Position numbers and translations under genes: made by a program
Notes under the pieces: model-generated
Told to the model about the DNA's origin: nothing
Seen by the model: only the letters and a program-made list of their open reading frames with translations
Databases searched by the model: none
Assembly: GCA_010202115.1 (NCBI GenBank)
Contig: CP047917.1
Location: 1 to 64,000, forward strand
DNA length: 64,000 nt
Direction: 5' to 3'
From: Candidatus Saccharibacteria bacterium oral taxon 488
GTDB lineage: Bacteria > Patescibacteriota > Saccharimonadia > Saccharimonadales > Saccharimonadaceae
Shown here: one piece after another, positions 51,078 through 59,970 of the stretch
How the letters are laid out: each line of letters opens with the position of its first letter
Numbering within the stretch: the first letter of the stretch is position 1

Positions 51078-53483
51078 ATGCAACAAATTAACGTGGTCAA
51101 GCACGATGGTACAAAAGAGCCGTTTGATGCCAATAAAATTAATGCGGCGATTTTGAAGGCCTGCGACGGGCTGCCAGATCAGGTTTCTAAGGTGGTGCAG
51201 GTGGCGACCGAGCTGCAGCTGACGCTATTTGACGGGATTACGACCGAGCAGCTGGACCAGGCTGTCATCCAGACGACACTACAGAATGTTAAAGACGATC
51301 CAGATTATGACAAGATCGCGGCACGGCTGTTGTTAAAAAATATTTATAAGAACACCCTAGATGATTATGAAACTGCTGATGAACTAAAGAAACTGCACGC
51401 AAAGAAATTTCCTCAGTTCGTGAAGGATGCAGTAAAGGTTGGACTACTGGACCAGCGGATGACTGACGGTAGGTTTGATTTGAAAAAGCTTGGTGAAGCA
51501 CTTGATCCTGCTAAAGACGACCTCAGTAAGTACCTCGGTGTCATCACCAATCGTAACCGCTATGCCCTGCGTAAGCACGGTAGTGAGCCAATTGAACCAC
51601 CACAGTTTACTCACATGCGTATTGCTATGGGACTGAGCTACAATGAAAAAGATCCGACGGCTGCAGCAATCGATTTTTACAATCACATGAGTAGCCTGGA
51701 GTATGTGCCAGGTGGTTCAACCCGCGTCAATGCCGGTGGTTCATTCCCGCAACTCAGTAACTGTTTCTTGCTGAACGTTGATGATGATATGGAATCAATT
51801 GCTAAGGCGGTGCGTGACACGATGTGGATCGCCAAAGGTACTGGTGGTATCGGTATCGGCTTTACTAAATTGCGGGCATCAGGCAGTCCAGTCAAGACAA
51901 CCAATACGGTGAGTACTGGACCAATTCCATTTATCAAGATGATCGATACGGCGCTATTTGCCGTCTCCCGTAAGGGTAAAAAGATGGGTGCAGCAGCAGT
52001 ATATATGGAAAACTGGCATATTGATTTTAGGGAGTTTATCGACCTACGCTCTAACTCCGGTGACCCGTACATGCGAACGCGTTTTGCTAACACCGCGGTG
52101 TTTATCTCTGATGAATTTATGAAGCGGGTGCAAAAAGACCAAGATTGGTACTTGTTTGACCCGGCAGATACGCCAGATCTACCAGAACTGTACGGTGAAG
52201 AATTCTCCGCGCGCTACAAAGAGTACATTAAACTAGCCGAGGCTGGTAAAATGCGCGTCTTTGAAAAGACATCAGCTCGCCAGCAATTTAAACAGATTTT
52301 GACCAGCTTACAGGCTACCAGTCACCCATGGCTCACCTGGAAAGACACCATTAACGTTCGGGCCTTAAACAATAATACGGGTACGATTCATCTGTCTAAC
52401 CTCTGTACGGAAATTACCTTGCCGCAGGACAAAGACAACATTGCTACCTGTAACCTGGTGAGTATCAATTTGTCAGCCTTTTTGAATGAAGATAAAACAT
52501 GGGATTGGGATCGACTCAAAGAAGCGTCGCGAGCAGCAGTGCGCCAACTGGATAACTTGGTGGATATCACCCAGACGCCGATTCCGGAAGCCATGCACTC
52601 AAACAACCAAACGCGGGCAATTGGTTTGGGGATAATGGGCTTTACTGATGTGCTCGAAAAGCTTGGCTACTGCTATGAGTCTAAGGAGTCATATAACTTG
52701 ATCGATACATTGACTGAATTCATCAGCTATCACGCCATCGACCAATCAGCAGACTTGGCACAGGAGCTGGGCAGCTATCCTACCTACAAGGGTAGTGGTT
52801 GGAGTAAGGGTATTTTGCCGATTGACACCCTGGAGACGCTGTCTACTGACCGCAAGGTAAAGGTGAAAATTGATCACAAATCGAGCCTCGATTGGGATTC
52901 GCTTCGGGTGAAAGTCAAGAAGGGTATGCGCAATGCGACACTGATGGCTATTGCGCCAACGGCTAACATCGGTCACATTGCCGGTACCACGCCGGGTATC
53001 GACCCGCAGTTTGCGCAAATCTTTAGTCGCTCGACGTTGAACGGTAAGTTTTTGGAGGTGAACAACAACCTGGTGCGTGACCTCAAGGCGCTGAACTTGT
53101 GGGATGACATCAAGGAAGAAGTCTTTGCCAACCAAGGTGATATTCAACACATCGACGCTATCCCACAGAAGCTAAAAGATGTCTACAAAACTAGCTTCCA
53201 GCTCAGTCCTTATGCTTTTATCGAGGTAGCAGCACGAGCTCAAAAATGGGTCGACCAGGCGATTAGCCGCAACATGTATCTGGAAACGCGCGATATCGAT
53301 GAATATGTAGAGATTTATTCTGAAGCCTGGCGGCGTGGTCTGAAAACGACCTACTATCTACACGTTAAACCACGTCATCAATCAGAACAGACCACGGTTT
53401 CAGTGGAAAAAATTGCTGAGCAAAAGATTAGAACAGGTGCAGGCAAGGCGCGTGGCTTTGGCTTTGCAAAAATTAATAAATAA
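51078..53483 (+). CDS. nrdA: Class I ribonucleotide reductase alpha subunit
   Basis: NrdA reduces ribonucleoside diphosphates to deoxy forms. The 801-aa protein has an N-terminal ATP-cone (INVVKHDGTKEPFDANKINA; residues about 1-95) for allosteric control. The ten-stranded barrel follows, with SNCFLLNVDDD (reactive Cys) near residue 230, SNLCTEITLPQ near 440 (loop Cys and Glu) and APTANIGHIAGTTPGIDP. AAGGAGG precedes the ATG. It is the first gene of nrdA-nrdB under NrdR boxes. It supplies a basic need in a cell that otherwise probably scavenges nucleotides. Confidence 0.96.
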   Translation: MQQINVVKHDGTKEPFDANKINAAILKACDGLPDQVSKVVQVATELQLTLFDGITTEQLDQAVIQTTLQNVKDDPDYDKIAARLLLKNIYKNTLDDYETADELKKLHAKKFPQFVKDAVKVGLLDQRMTDGRFDLKKLGEALDPAKDDLSKYLGVITNRNRYALRKHGSEPIEPPQFTHMRIAMGLSYNEKDPTAAAIDFYNHMSSLEYVPGGSTRVNAGGSFPQLSNCFLLNVDDDMESIAKAVRDTMWIAKGTGGIGIGFTKLRASGSPVKTTNTVSTGPIPFIKMIDTALFAVSRKGKKMGAAAVYMENWHIDFREFIDLRSNSGDPYMRTRFANTAVFISDEFMKRVQKDQDWYLFDPADTPDLPELYGEEFSARYKEYIKLAEAGKMRVFEKTSARQQFKQILTSLQATSHPWLTWKDTINVRALNNNTGTIHLSNLCTEITLPQDKDNIATCNLVSINLSAFLNEDKTWDWDRLKEASRAAVRQLDNLVDITQTPIPEAMHSNNQTRAIGLGIMGFTDVLEKLGYCYESKESYNLIDTLTEFISYHAIDQSADLAQELGSYPTYKGSGWSKGILPIDTLETLSTDRKVKVKIDHKSSLDWDSLRVKVKKGMRNATLMAIAPTANIGHIAGTTPGIDPQFAQIFSRSTLNGKFLEVNNNLVRDLKALNLWDDIKEEVFANQGDIQHIDAIPQKLKDVYKTSFQLSPYAFIEVAARAQKWVDQAISRNMYLETRDIDEYVEIYSEAWRRGLKTTYYLHVKPRHQSEQTTVSVEKIAEQKIRTGAGKARGFGFAKINK

Positions 53484-53494
53484 AGGGGGTTATC

Positions 53495-54496
53495 ATGTCA
53501 GACTATACACATCCAAAAGGTGGAATTTTAGGCTCGGGGCTGCGCGATGGGCTCAGCTTGCACCCAATTCGTTACCCATGGGCATACGATTTATATAACC
53601 AAGCAGTGGCCAACACTTGGTTTCCTAACGAAGTTCAGTTAGCACAGGACTTGATAGATTTTGAAAAACTCAGTGACGAAGAAAAGCACGCGCTCAAAAC
53701 TGTCATCAGCTATCTCAACCCGAACGAGCTATTGATCAACAAGTCGTTAGCCTTTGGCATTTACCCATATGTTAATGCTGCTGAAGCGCAGCTATATCTG
53801 TCGAAACAGATGTGGGAAGAAGCCAACCACTTCATGACCTTTGAATACATCATCGAGACCTTTCCGTTTGACCGCGAGGAGATTTACGCGGCGGGCTTTG
53901 GCAAAAAATCGCTGGCTGACAAGGCGAACTTCCAGAACAAGCACCTGGATGTCATGCTTGATCCAAATCTCGACATCTATACCTTGGAGGGTAAGAAAAA
54001 CTTTGTTCGCTCACTGGTGGCGTATAACATCGTACTGGAAGGTATTTGGTTCTACTCGGGCTTTATGGTTGGTATGAGCTTCCGTCAGCGCAACTTGCTG
54101 CGTAATGTCGGCACACTGCTAGACTGGATCACTAAGGATGAGAACTTACACCTGACCTTTGGGATCAATTTACTACTGACTATTTTGGACGAAAACCCAG
54201 AACTGCAAACCCAGGAGTTTGCTGAGGAAATTCGCAACCTCATCTTGCAGGCGGTTGAGTTGGAGAAAGAATACAACAAGGACATGTTGCCAAAGGGAAT
54301 CCTTGGCTTGAACGCTGATTATGTTAATCAATACGTTATGCATATGACTGACCGCCGCTTGGTTGAACTTGGATTTGAGCCGGAGTACAACGTAGCCAAC
54401 CCAGCCAAATGGATGGCTACGGCAAATGACACTTTGGAGTTGGTTAATTTCTTTGAAAGCACAAATACAAGCTATGAAGTGAATACCACGAAATAG
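53495..54496 (+). CDS. nrdB: Ribonucleotide reductase beta subunit, tyrosine-less (class Ic-like)
   Basis: NrdB holds the metal cofactor that starts radical chemistry in NrdA. The 333-aa protein has the metal ligands in NPNELLIN (Glu), EEANH (Glu109, His112), EGIWFYSG (Glu) and DENLHL (Glu, His). The site where class Ia enzymes carry the radical Tyr is Phe116 (EEANHFMTFEYI). This aligns with Phe127 of the Chlamydia trachomatis Mn/Fe R2 (EEAVHTHTFLYI), and the first ligand is Glu as in that enzyme. A class Ic Mn(IV)/Fe(III) cofactor is therefore likely. It starts 11 nt after nrdA with AGGGGG. Confidence 0.95.
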   Translation: MSDYTHPKGGILGSGLRDGLSLHPIRYPWAYDLYNQAVANTWFPNEVQLAQDLIDFEKLSDEEKHALKTVISYLNPNELLINKSLAFGIYPYVNAAEAQLYLSKQMWEEANHFMTFEYIIETFPFDREEIYAAGFGKKSLADKANFQNKHLDVMLDPNLDIYTLEGKKNFVRSLVAYNIVLEGIWFYSGFMVGMSFRQRNLLRNVGTLLDWITKDENLHLTFGINLLLTILDENPELQTQEFAEEIRNLILQAVELEKEYNKDMLPKGILGLNADYVNQYVMHMTDRRLVELGFEPEYNVANPAKWMATANDTLELVNFFESTNTSYEVNTTK

Positions 54497-54514
54497 GACC
54501 AGCGAGGAGTTACG

Positions 54515-54913
54515 ATGAACAAATTAGCAATAAAGATTTTAGATACGGTAGAGGTGGGGGCGCTTGCGACGGTCAATCGTGACCGCACGCCGCTGGTAAC
54601 GGCGCTGCATTTTGCGCGGCTGGATGACATGATCATTTGGGTGTCAGATCCAACATCACGTCACGCGCACAACGCCTTTCGTACCGGTAAGGCAGAGTTT
54701 GTGGTTTGGGATGAGCAGAAAAACGCAGTATTTTTGACGACAACTGTCCGGGAGATTGTTGAGGAAACAGAGCTGGCGGCTGCTTGGAAAGCGTACGCCA
54801 AGAAGCTCGGAGGCTTTATGCCCCAAGTCGCTACGCCGCGGTTTTACGCTATGCCGATTGGCCAGCTTGATGAAAAAACCACAACGGAAAATCGGCTGCA
54901 TTTTATTGCGTAA
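54515..54913 (+). CDS. Pyridoxamine 5'-phosphate oxidase-like (FMN split-barrel) protein
   Basis: This 132-aa protein has the FMN-binding split-barrel layout of general PNPOx-like proteins: LATVNRDRTPLVTALHF, MIIWVSDPTSRHAHNAFRTG, then paired strands to the C-terminus. The usual activity of such proteins ranges from flavin reduction to heme or F420 binding, so the substrate is open. It begins 18 nt after nrdB with GAGGAG, so it is probably in the nrd operon. A flavin reductase role in maintaining the R2 metal centre is a possibility suggested by position only. Confidence 0.75.
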   Translation: MNKLAIKILDTVEVGALATVNRDRTPLVTALHFARLDDMIIWVSDPTSRHAHNAFRTGKAEFVVWDEQKNAVFLTTTVREIVEETELAAAWKAYAKKLGGFMPQVATPRFYAMPIGQLDEKTTTENRLHFIA

Positions 54914-54971
54914 GCGCTATCACTAGCGTACAATAGCCATAAGGCTATACTAAATATAGGGGAAAATAAGA

Positions 54972-55145
54972 ATGAATGCAGCCCAAATTATTACTGATGA
55001 CATGTCTCTGGAAGAAAAGCTGAGTGCTATTGATGCGGCGATGCAGGCAGCGCAGGCGGTAGCTGACGAGCAGGCCAAGGCGAATAGTAGTGTTGCTGCG
55101 CCCATTGATCCGGCAAGTCTGACGATTTGCGATGGCTGCGAATAA
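54972..55145 (+). CDS. Small peptide ending in a CxxC motif
   Basis: A 57-aa frame not resembling anything I know. It has a leader-like acidic helix (ITDDMSLEEKLSAIDAAMQA), an Ala-rich middle, and a C-terminus SLTICDGCE with two Cys. AGGGG lies 9 nt before the ATG and TATACT further upstream. The layout, an acidic helical leader plus a short Cys tail, recalls RiPP precursors, but no modification enzyme is adjacent. It could equally be a small metal-binding or redox peptide. Confidence 0.5.
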   Translation: MNAAQIITDDMSLEEKLSAIDAAMQAAQAVADEQAKANSSVAAPIDPASLTICDGCE

Positions 55146-55205
55146 AGCGATCAAAAATATACTTTGTTGTTGATGTGTTATACTTAAGACAACGTAAGGG
55201 GGCGT

Positions 55206-57710
55206 ATGGGGTTAACAATCAAAAAGCGACACGGTAATTTGCAAACTATCGGCTTGGTAGCTATGACGGCACTCGTTGGAGTGTCGTTTTTATTGCATCA
55301 GGTGACGGCTTCTGCTGCTGGGGCTAATTGGATGGATAGTGATCCGGTGGTAAGGCATGTGCGGCCGCTTGATTCGGCGGTTGATCCAAATGCTAATGTC
55401 CGCGGCCATTGTAAGTTGGAAACGGTGACGGTAGCAAAAACGTATGAGGATAAAAATCCGACCATGGAGCTGACACTTTGTCTGAATGAGTTTAACGGTT
55501 GGCGGTTTGGGCAGGCAAATGGATTGTATGATGTGTATGCCTCAAATGGCGGTCTCTTTTATAAGGTGAATAATCTCAGTGCAGTTCATTGGTTCAAGGG
55601 GACGGATACGGTCATCGGTATGCATCGTGGACATGCGTTTGATTATGATGAAATCTCTCATCTAAAGAAGTATAATAATTTCACCAAGCGCTTCATGATG
55701 AGTGGCAGTAAAAAATCATTTGACTTTGACATGTCGAATCCAGCATTTTCGCTTGACTATAAAGGAAAACCTATGTACGCCATCAGTTGGGGAATTTCTA
55801 ATAATGGGCGGTATCTCGTCTATTCTGGTAACGCAAGACACGTTAATGCCTATGATATATTCTCGCGCATTGATCTAGAGACGGGCGAGCGAAAGGTATT
55901 CGGCAGAGGATATTACGATCACACGCACAACGTAGAGCCACAGCCGAGTGTGGCGGTGTCAAATGACGGAACGCAGGTGGTTATCGGCGGCACGGCGATA
56001 TTTAAAGTATGGCGGATTACGCCTGAGTGCCTCGTTGATCGTGAAAAAATGAAGGATGAATTTCGCGACCCGTGTCCGACGAGGATGATATACCCGAAGT
56101 TTTATGGTGATCAATGGAAAAATATTGAGGCATCGCATGAGCGAATATCTGCGAATGATGATTTTACAGAGTTAACGTATCAACATCGGGCGTTACGTGG
56201 TCAGGCGATCAATGAAGTGGTGACGATATCTATAGCCAAGGATGAACCTCAAGCCTCTCGGCTCGACTATCTCGCAATGGGTGATTCGTATTCGAGCGGG
56301 GAGGGGGATATTCAGAATGGGGTGTCAAGTCATTATATTCGCGAAACTGGAGGTAAGGAGGACTGTCATCTCAGCAGTCGCTCATATCCATTTCTGCTCG
56401 CTAAGGCTTGGAACGTTCCGGATGGTAAATTTAATACGATAGCATGTAGCGGCGCAAGGGTAATACACGACTATATTTTTCGGTTAAAGTATTATTCTGG
56501 GCAGAATACCGTTACAAAGAATAAGTTTAGTGAGGGAAATAGAGATGAAATTATTAAAAATGCAAAAAGTAACTTCCTGCCAGGCTATATACCGCAGATA
56601 GAGTTTGTTAGAGAATACAAACCCAAAGTTATCACGTTGACTGGTGGCGGTAATGATGTGGGCTTTGGCGATATACTAGCGACGTGTAATGATACGGATA
56701 CCTGCTCATACGCGGCGGATGATCGTGTGAAGCAACTACTGAAAGACAGCATTCATAATCAGTATGGTGTCACGAAGCTATTGGTTAAAAAGTTAAAGGA
56801 GGCTTCACCGGGGAGTAAGATTTACGTTGTTGGATACCCGCAGTTTATTGAAAAAGGGGAGCAGAACTGTTTTCTTAATGGCGGTCTTCTTAACCAGCGT
56901 GAACGAGCAGCCATATTTGATATGACGAAAGAAATGAACGAAGTACTTTGGAGGGCGGCGACAGATAGCGGAGTGCCCTTTGTTGATATTACAAATGCTC
57001 TATCTGGTGGTCGGTTATGTGGTGGTGATAAGTATATGACGGGTCTTCACAATATTTCTTTATCGCGTCTTAATGAGCAAAAGCAAAATCTCTATCACCC
57101 GAATCCAAATGGACATCTAAGAATTGCCAGACAAATATCTGAAAAGGTCGGAGGTGTGAAAAAAGCTTTTGGGGGAGACGTGGTTAATGCTGCCAAGGAA
57201 GGAAGTTTTTATCAGGCGGCACCGATAACGCGGCGTATCAATAATGCTTCGCCTGTACGTGTAAAGTTAGGCGAGAAGTTGCGCATATCTTCAGTGGACG
57301 ATCAACTCATGCCGCACAGTACCGTACGCGCGACGCTTTATTCCACGCCTACCGACCTAGGCGCTCATATGGTTAGTGCGAGTGGTCAGTTGGACATGAC
57401 AATGAATTTGCCTAATGGAGTGCAGCCGGGAAGACATACACTGGTGCTTGTGGGGATGCTTCCTGATGGAAAGAGAGTTACATACTATGATTTTGTTACA
57501 GTTGAGCGACAAACCGACAGTGGCGCAGTCCAAAGTAAGACAAACAAGGATAGCTCCAGAGACGGGCTTGAGACAAGGTCACGGGCTGCGGTCATCACGA
57601 AGGGCGGTTATCGGGGCGCAGTATATTTCTATGGCTCAATCATAGTGTTGATAATAATGGTAATCGGGGGATTGTTATATGCATTTCAAAATTATCTCAG
57701 AAAAAGATAA
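55206..57710 (+). CDS. Secreted, membrane-anchored SGNH hydrolase with beta-rich N-terminal region
   Basis: This 834-aa protein has an N-terminal signal segment (about residues 15-38) and a beta-rich region to about 350 with WD/propeller-like strands (YAISWGISNNGRYLVYSGNA). The SGNH domain covers about 360-650: LAMGDSYSSGEGD, TLTGGGNDVGFGD, LYHPNPNGHLRIA. A beta domain shared with the 37724 entry follows, then a C-terminal membrane anchor with basic end (YLRKR). It is the intact paralog of the frameshifted gene at 35760. AAGGGGG precedes the ATG. Probable surface esterase; the substrate is unknown. Confidence 0.87.
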   Translation: MGLTIKKRHGNLQTIGLVAMTALVGVSFLLHQVTASAAGANWMDSDPVVRHVRPLDSAVDPNANVRGHCKLETVTVAKTYEDKNPTMELTLCLNEFNGWRFGQANGLYDVYASNGGLFYKVNNLSAVHWFKGTDTVIGMHRGHAFDYDEISHLKKYNNFTKRFMMSGSKKSFDFDMSNPAFSLDYKGKPMYAISWGISNNGRYLVYSGNARHVNAYDIFSRIDLETGERKVFGRGYYDHTHNVEPQPSVAVSNDGTQVVIGGTAIFKVWRITPECLVDREKMKDEFRDPCPTRMIYPKFYGDQWKNIEASHERISANDDFTELTYQHRALRGQAINEVVTISIAKDEPQASRLDYLAMGDSYSSGEGDIQNGVSSHYIRETGGKEDCHLSSRSYPFLLAKAWNVPDGKFNTIACSGARVIHDYIFRLKYYSGQNTVTKNKFSEGNRDEIIKNAKSNFLPGYIPQIEFVREYKPKVITLTGGGNDVGFGDILATCNDTDTCSYAADDRVKQLLKDSIHNQYGVTKLLVKKLKEASPGSKIYVVGYPQFIEKGEQNCFLNGGLLNQRERAAIFDMTKEMNEVLWRAATDSGVPFVDITNALSGGRLCGGDKYMTGLHNISLSRLNEQKQNLYHPNPNGHLRIARQISEKVGGVKKAFGGDVVNAAKEGSFYQAAPITRRINNASPVRVKLGEKLRISSVDDQLMPHSTVRATLYSTPTDLGAHMVSASGQLDMTMNLPNGVQPGRHTLVLVGMLPDGKRVTYYDFVTVERQTDSGAVQSKTNKDSSRDGLETRSRAAVITKGGYRGAVYFYGSIIVLIIMVIGGLLYAFQNYLRKR

Positions 57711-58080
57711 ACAACTATTCAAAAACCTAGCTAAGCACAAGAAAAAGATATGCTTAGGATTTGGTATACTTCTGTTTATCATCTTGCTCGTGGATGCTTC
57801 TCCTTTCGGCGCAAACAATGTTCAGTTGTACACGAAATGGGTTCAGTGCGGAAGGCGACCGTACGTAGGACAGTCTTTTTACGTTACCACAAAGGTTGAT
57901 TATTATACCGTCAGCGGCCCTTTTATCGGGAGTAAATCTCTGTTGAATTCTATTGAATTTTTCTGTACACCCCATGAAGCTGAACTGGCCGGCTATTCGG
58001 CGAATCCAAATAAGCCAGATTTTCCGCATTTAACTCCGGAAGAAAAAGCTGATATGTGGCGGCGGCGCCAGCAGCGGTGA
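57679..58080 (+). CDS. Small membrane protein overlapping SGNH gene
   Basis: This 133-aa protein has a basic N-terminus, one membrane span (about residues 25-43), then an outer domain with two Cys (VQCGRR, FFCTPHE) and a charged end. Its start lies inside the last 32 bp of the SGNH gene, with GGGGGA upstream, so expression is coupled. As at 38931, a small membrane protein follows an SGNH giant. A partner role is suggested by position only. Confidence 0.7.
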   Translation: MHFKIISEKDKQLFKNLAKHKKKICLGFGILLFIILLVDASPFGANNVQLYTKWVQCGRRPYVGQSFYVTTKVDYYTVSGPFIGSKSLLNSIEFFCTPHEAELAGYSANPNKPDFPHLTPEEKADMWRRRQQR

Positions 58081-58115
58081 TGGCTAAATATCTTCTGCTT
58101 TATACCAAAAAGTGT

Positions 58116-58121
58116 TACAAT
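58116..58121 (+). promoter_or_regulatory. Extended -10 of pyrG (leaderless-type)
   Basis: TGTTACAAT ends 8 nt before the pyrG ATG at 58130. No ribosome site is seen. Confidence 0.5.
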
Positions 58122-58129
58122 AGGGCCTC

Positions 58130-59731
58130 ATGGAGGCGAATAAAACTGTGAGGAAAAAACAAAAATTTATTTTCGTAACCGGCGGTGTGCTGTCAGGCGT
58201 TGGCAAGGGTATCACGGCGGCAAGTATCGGCGCAGTGCTGCAGGCCAAAGGCATCGCCGTGTCGGCACAAAAGTGTGATCCGTATCTGAATGTTGATGCT
58301 GGACTATTGAACCCGAAAGAACACGGCGAGTGCTTTGTGACCAAGGACGGTGCCGAGACTGATTTGGATTTGGGCCACTACGAGCGATTTTTAGATTTGG
58401 AATTGACGCGAAAAAACACCACGCTGTCGGGCCGGCTGCTGCGTGATTTGATCGCCGATGAGCGGGCCGGCAAATTTGGCGGCCAGACGGTACAGATGGT
58501 GCCGCATTTGACTAACTCTATCAAGGCGGCTATCCGCGAGGCGGCCGAGGGCGACGTTCATATTGTGGAAATTGGCGGCACAGTTGGCGACTACGAAGGC
58601 CTGAGTTTTATCGAGGCGATTCGCGGTTTTGCGCTGGATGTGGGACGAGACAATTGCCTGTTCGTGCACGTGGTGTACGTGCCGTTTTTGGAGGCGTCGC
58701 ACGAGTACAAGACCAAGCCGGCTCAGAATGCACTGGCGGATCTTCGCGGTTTTGGTATTATGCCGGACGTGGTGGCGGTGCGGACTGAGGGTCATGACAA
58801 GCCGCCGCGCAGTATCGGCGAAAAAATTGCTATTTCGTCTGGCGTGCGCCGCGAGGGAATTATTATGATGCCAAATGTTGACACCGTGTATGAAGTGCCA
58901 TTGACGGTGTACCGTGATTTGGGTAAGTTATTGGGCGAATTTACCGACAATTCAGTGGAGCCGAATTTGCAGCGATGGAAACGTTTGGCAAAGCGTGATA
59001 AAACTGAGTATGACAAGCGGGTAACCGTTGGCTTGGTGGCTAAATACATTGATAATTCTGATACTTACTTGTCGGTAACCGAGGCGCTAAAGTCTGCCGC
59101 TTGGGCGAACAAAAGCGAGATTTCTATCAAGTGGATTAACGCTGAGACAGCCAGTGAAGCTGATTTTGCCAGCGTTGACGCTATCGTGGTGCCGGGCGGT
59201 TTTGGTACGCGCGGCGTGGAGGGCAAGATCAAGGCGGCTGAATATTGTATAAAAAACAACAAGCCGTATCTAGGAATTTGCCTGGGTTTGCAGGCGGCGG
59301 TCATTGCGGCAGCGCGTTTGGGCGGCGTGGCGAATGCTAACAGTGAAGAGTTCGGTGCTGAGCCTGGCGCGAATGTGGTGTACATCATGGACGGCCAGCA
59401 GGGCAAGCAGTTGACCGGCGGCACGATGCGCCTCGGTGATTATCCAGCGGTGCTGAAATCTGGTTCGCTTGCGGCTAAAATGTATGGTACAACAGAGGTA
59501 ATTGAGCGGCATCGCCATCGCTACGAAGTGAATCAAGATTTTGTTCAAGCGATTGAGCGGGGCGGTCTGGTGATTTCTGGCACGTCGCCGAACGGCCAGT
59601 TGGTGGAATTTGTCGAAGCACCGCATCATCGGTATTTCGTGGCTACGCAAGCTCATCCTGAATTTAAGTCGCGCCCGTTCCGCCCGCATCCGCTATTTGA
59701 TGGGTTGATTCGAGCTAGCTTGACAAAGTAA
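58130..59731 (+). CDS. pyrG: CTP synthase
   Basis: PyrG makes CTP from UTP with glutamine as nitrogen donor. The 533-aa protein has the synthetase domain (FVTGGVLSGVGKGITAASIG; QKCDPYLNVDAG; VEIGGTVGDYEG) and the class I glutamine amidotransferase domain. The latter shows the nucleophile Cys in YLGICLGLQ near residue 383 and the His-Glu pair in THPEF-like QAHPEFKSRP near 507. All catalytic residues look intact. With pyrH (63298) it shows that this cell can interconvert pyrimidine nucleotides even if it lacks de novo synthesis. Confidence 0.97.
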   Translation: MEANKTVRKKQKFIFVTGGVLSGVGKGITAASIGAVLQAKGIAVSAQKCDPYLNVDAGLLNPKEHGECFVTKDGAETDLDLGHYERFLDLELTRKNTTLSGRLLRDLIADERAGKFGGQTVQMVPHLTNSIKAAIREAAEGDVHIVEIGGTVGDYEGLSFIEAIRGFALDVGRDNCLFVHVVYVPFLEASHEYKTKPAQNALADLRGFGIMPDVVAVRTEGHDKPPRSIGEKIAISSGVRREGIIMMPNVDTVYEVPLTVYRDLGKLLGEFTDNSVEPNLQRWKRLAKRDKTEYDKRVTVGLVAKYIDNSDTYLSVTEALKSAAWANKSEISIKWINAETASEADFASVDAIVVPGGFGTRGVEGKIKAAEYCIKNNKPYLGICLGLQAAVIAAARLGGVANANSEEFGAEPGANVVYIMDGQQGKQLTGGTMRLGDYPAVLKSGSLAAKMYGTTEVIERHRHRYEVNQDFVQAIERGGLVISGTSPNGQLVEFVEAPHHRYFVATQAHPEFKSRPFRPHPLFDGLIRASLTK

Positions 59732-59748
59732 AAAACTTATGCTAACAT
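59720..59748 (+). promoter_or_regulatory. Promoter of small ORF 59785
   Basis: TTGACA (59720-59725), a 17-bp spacer ending TGC, and TAACAT (59743-59748). It overlaps the end of pyrG. Confidence 0.7.
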
Positions 59749-59784
59749 ACGGCCAGATAGTACCTAAAATAAAAAGGAACAAAA

Positions 59785-59940
59785 ATGGCTGAAGAAACAA
59801 TTGAAATGCAGGATCCGCTTGATGGGACGACACTGAGTCATGACGATGCCTCGGCGCTTGGGTATGTTTTGCGTCACGTCAAGGGTTCGAGTCCGAGCTC
59901 GGTGACGCTGCTGCAGCTGGAAGAACTGAGCCAGGACTAA
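59785..59940 (+). CDS. Small acidic peptide (51 aa) with its own promoter
   Basis: The frame begins MAEETIEMQDPLDGTTLSHD and ends LLQLEELSQD. It is acidic, without Cys or membrane segment. AAAAAGGAAC lies before the ATG and a near-consensus promoter 36 nt upstream, which supports a real small gene. It is not recognised. It lies between pyrG and argS, and the argS -10 follows its stop by 17 nt. A regulatory or precursor peptide is possible. Confidence 0.55.
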   Translation: MAEETIEMQDPLDGTTLSHDDASALGYVLRHVKGSSPSSVTLLQLEELSQD

Positions 59941-59957
59941 AACCGTTCGCCGTCTGT

Positions 59958-59963
59958 TATACT
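59958..59963 (+). promoter_or_regulatory. Extended -10 of argS (leaderless-type)
   Basis: TGTTATACT ends 7 nt before the argS ATG. A GGAAGG word touches the ATG but is too close to act as a ribosome site. Confidence 0.5.
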
Positions 59964-59970
59964 GGAAGGT

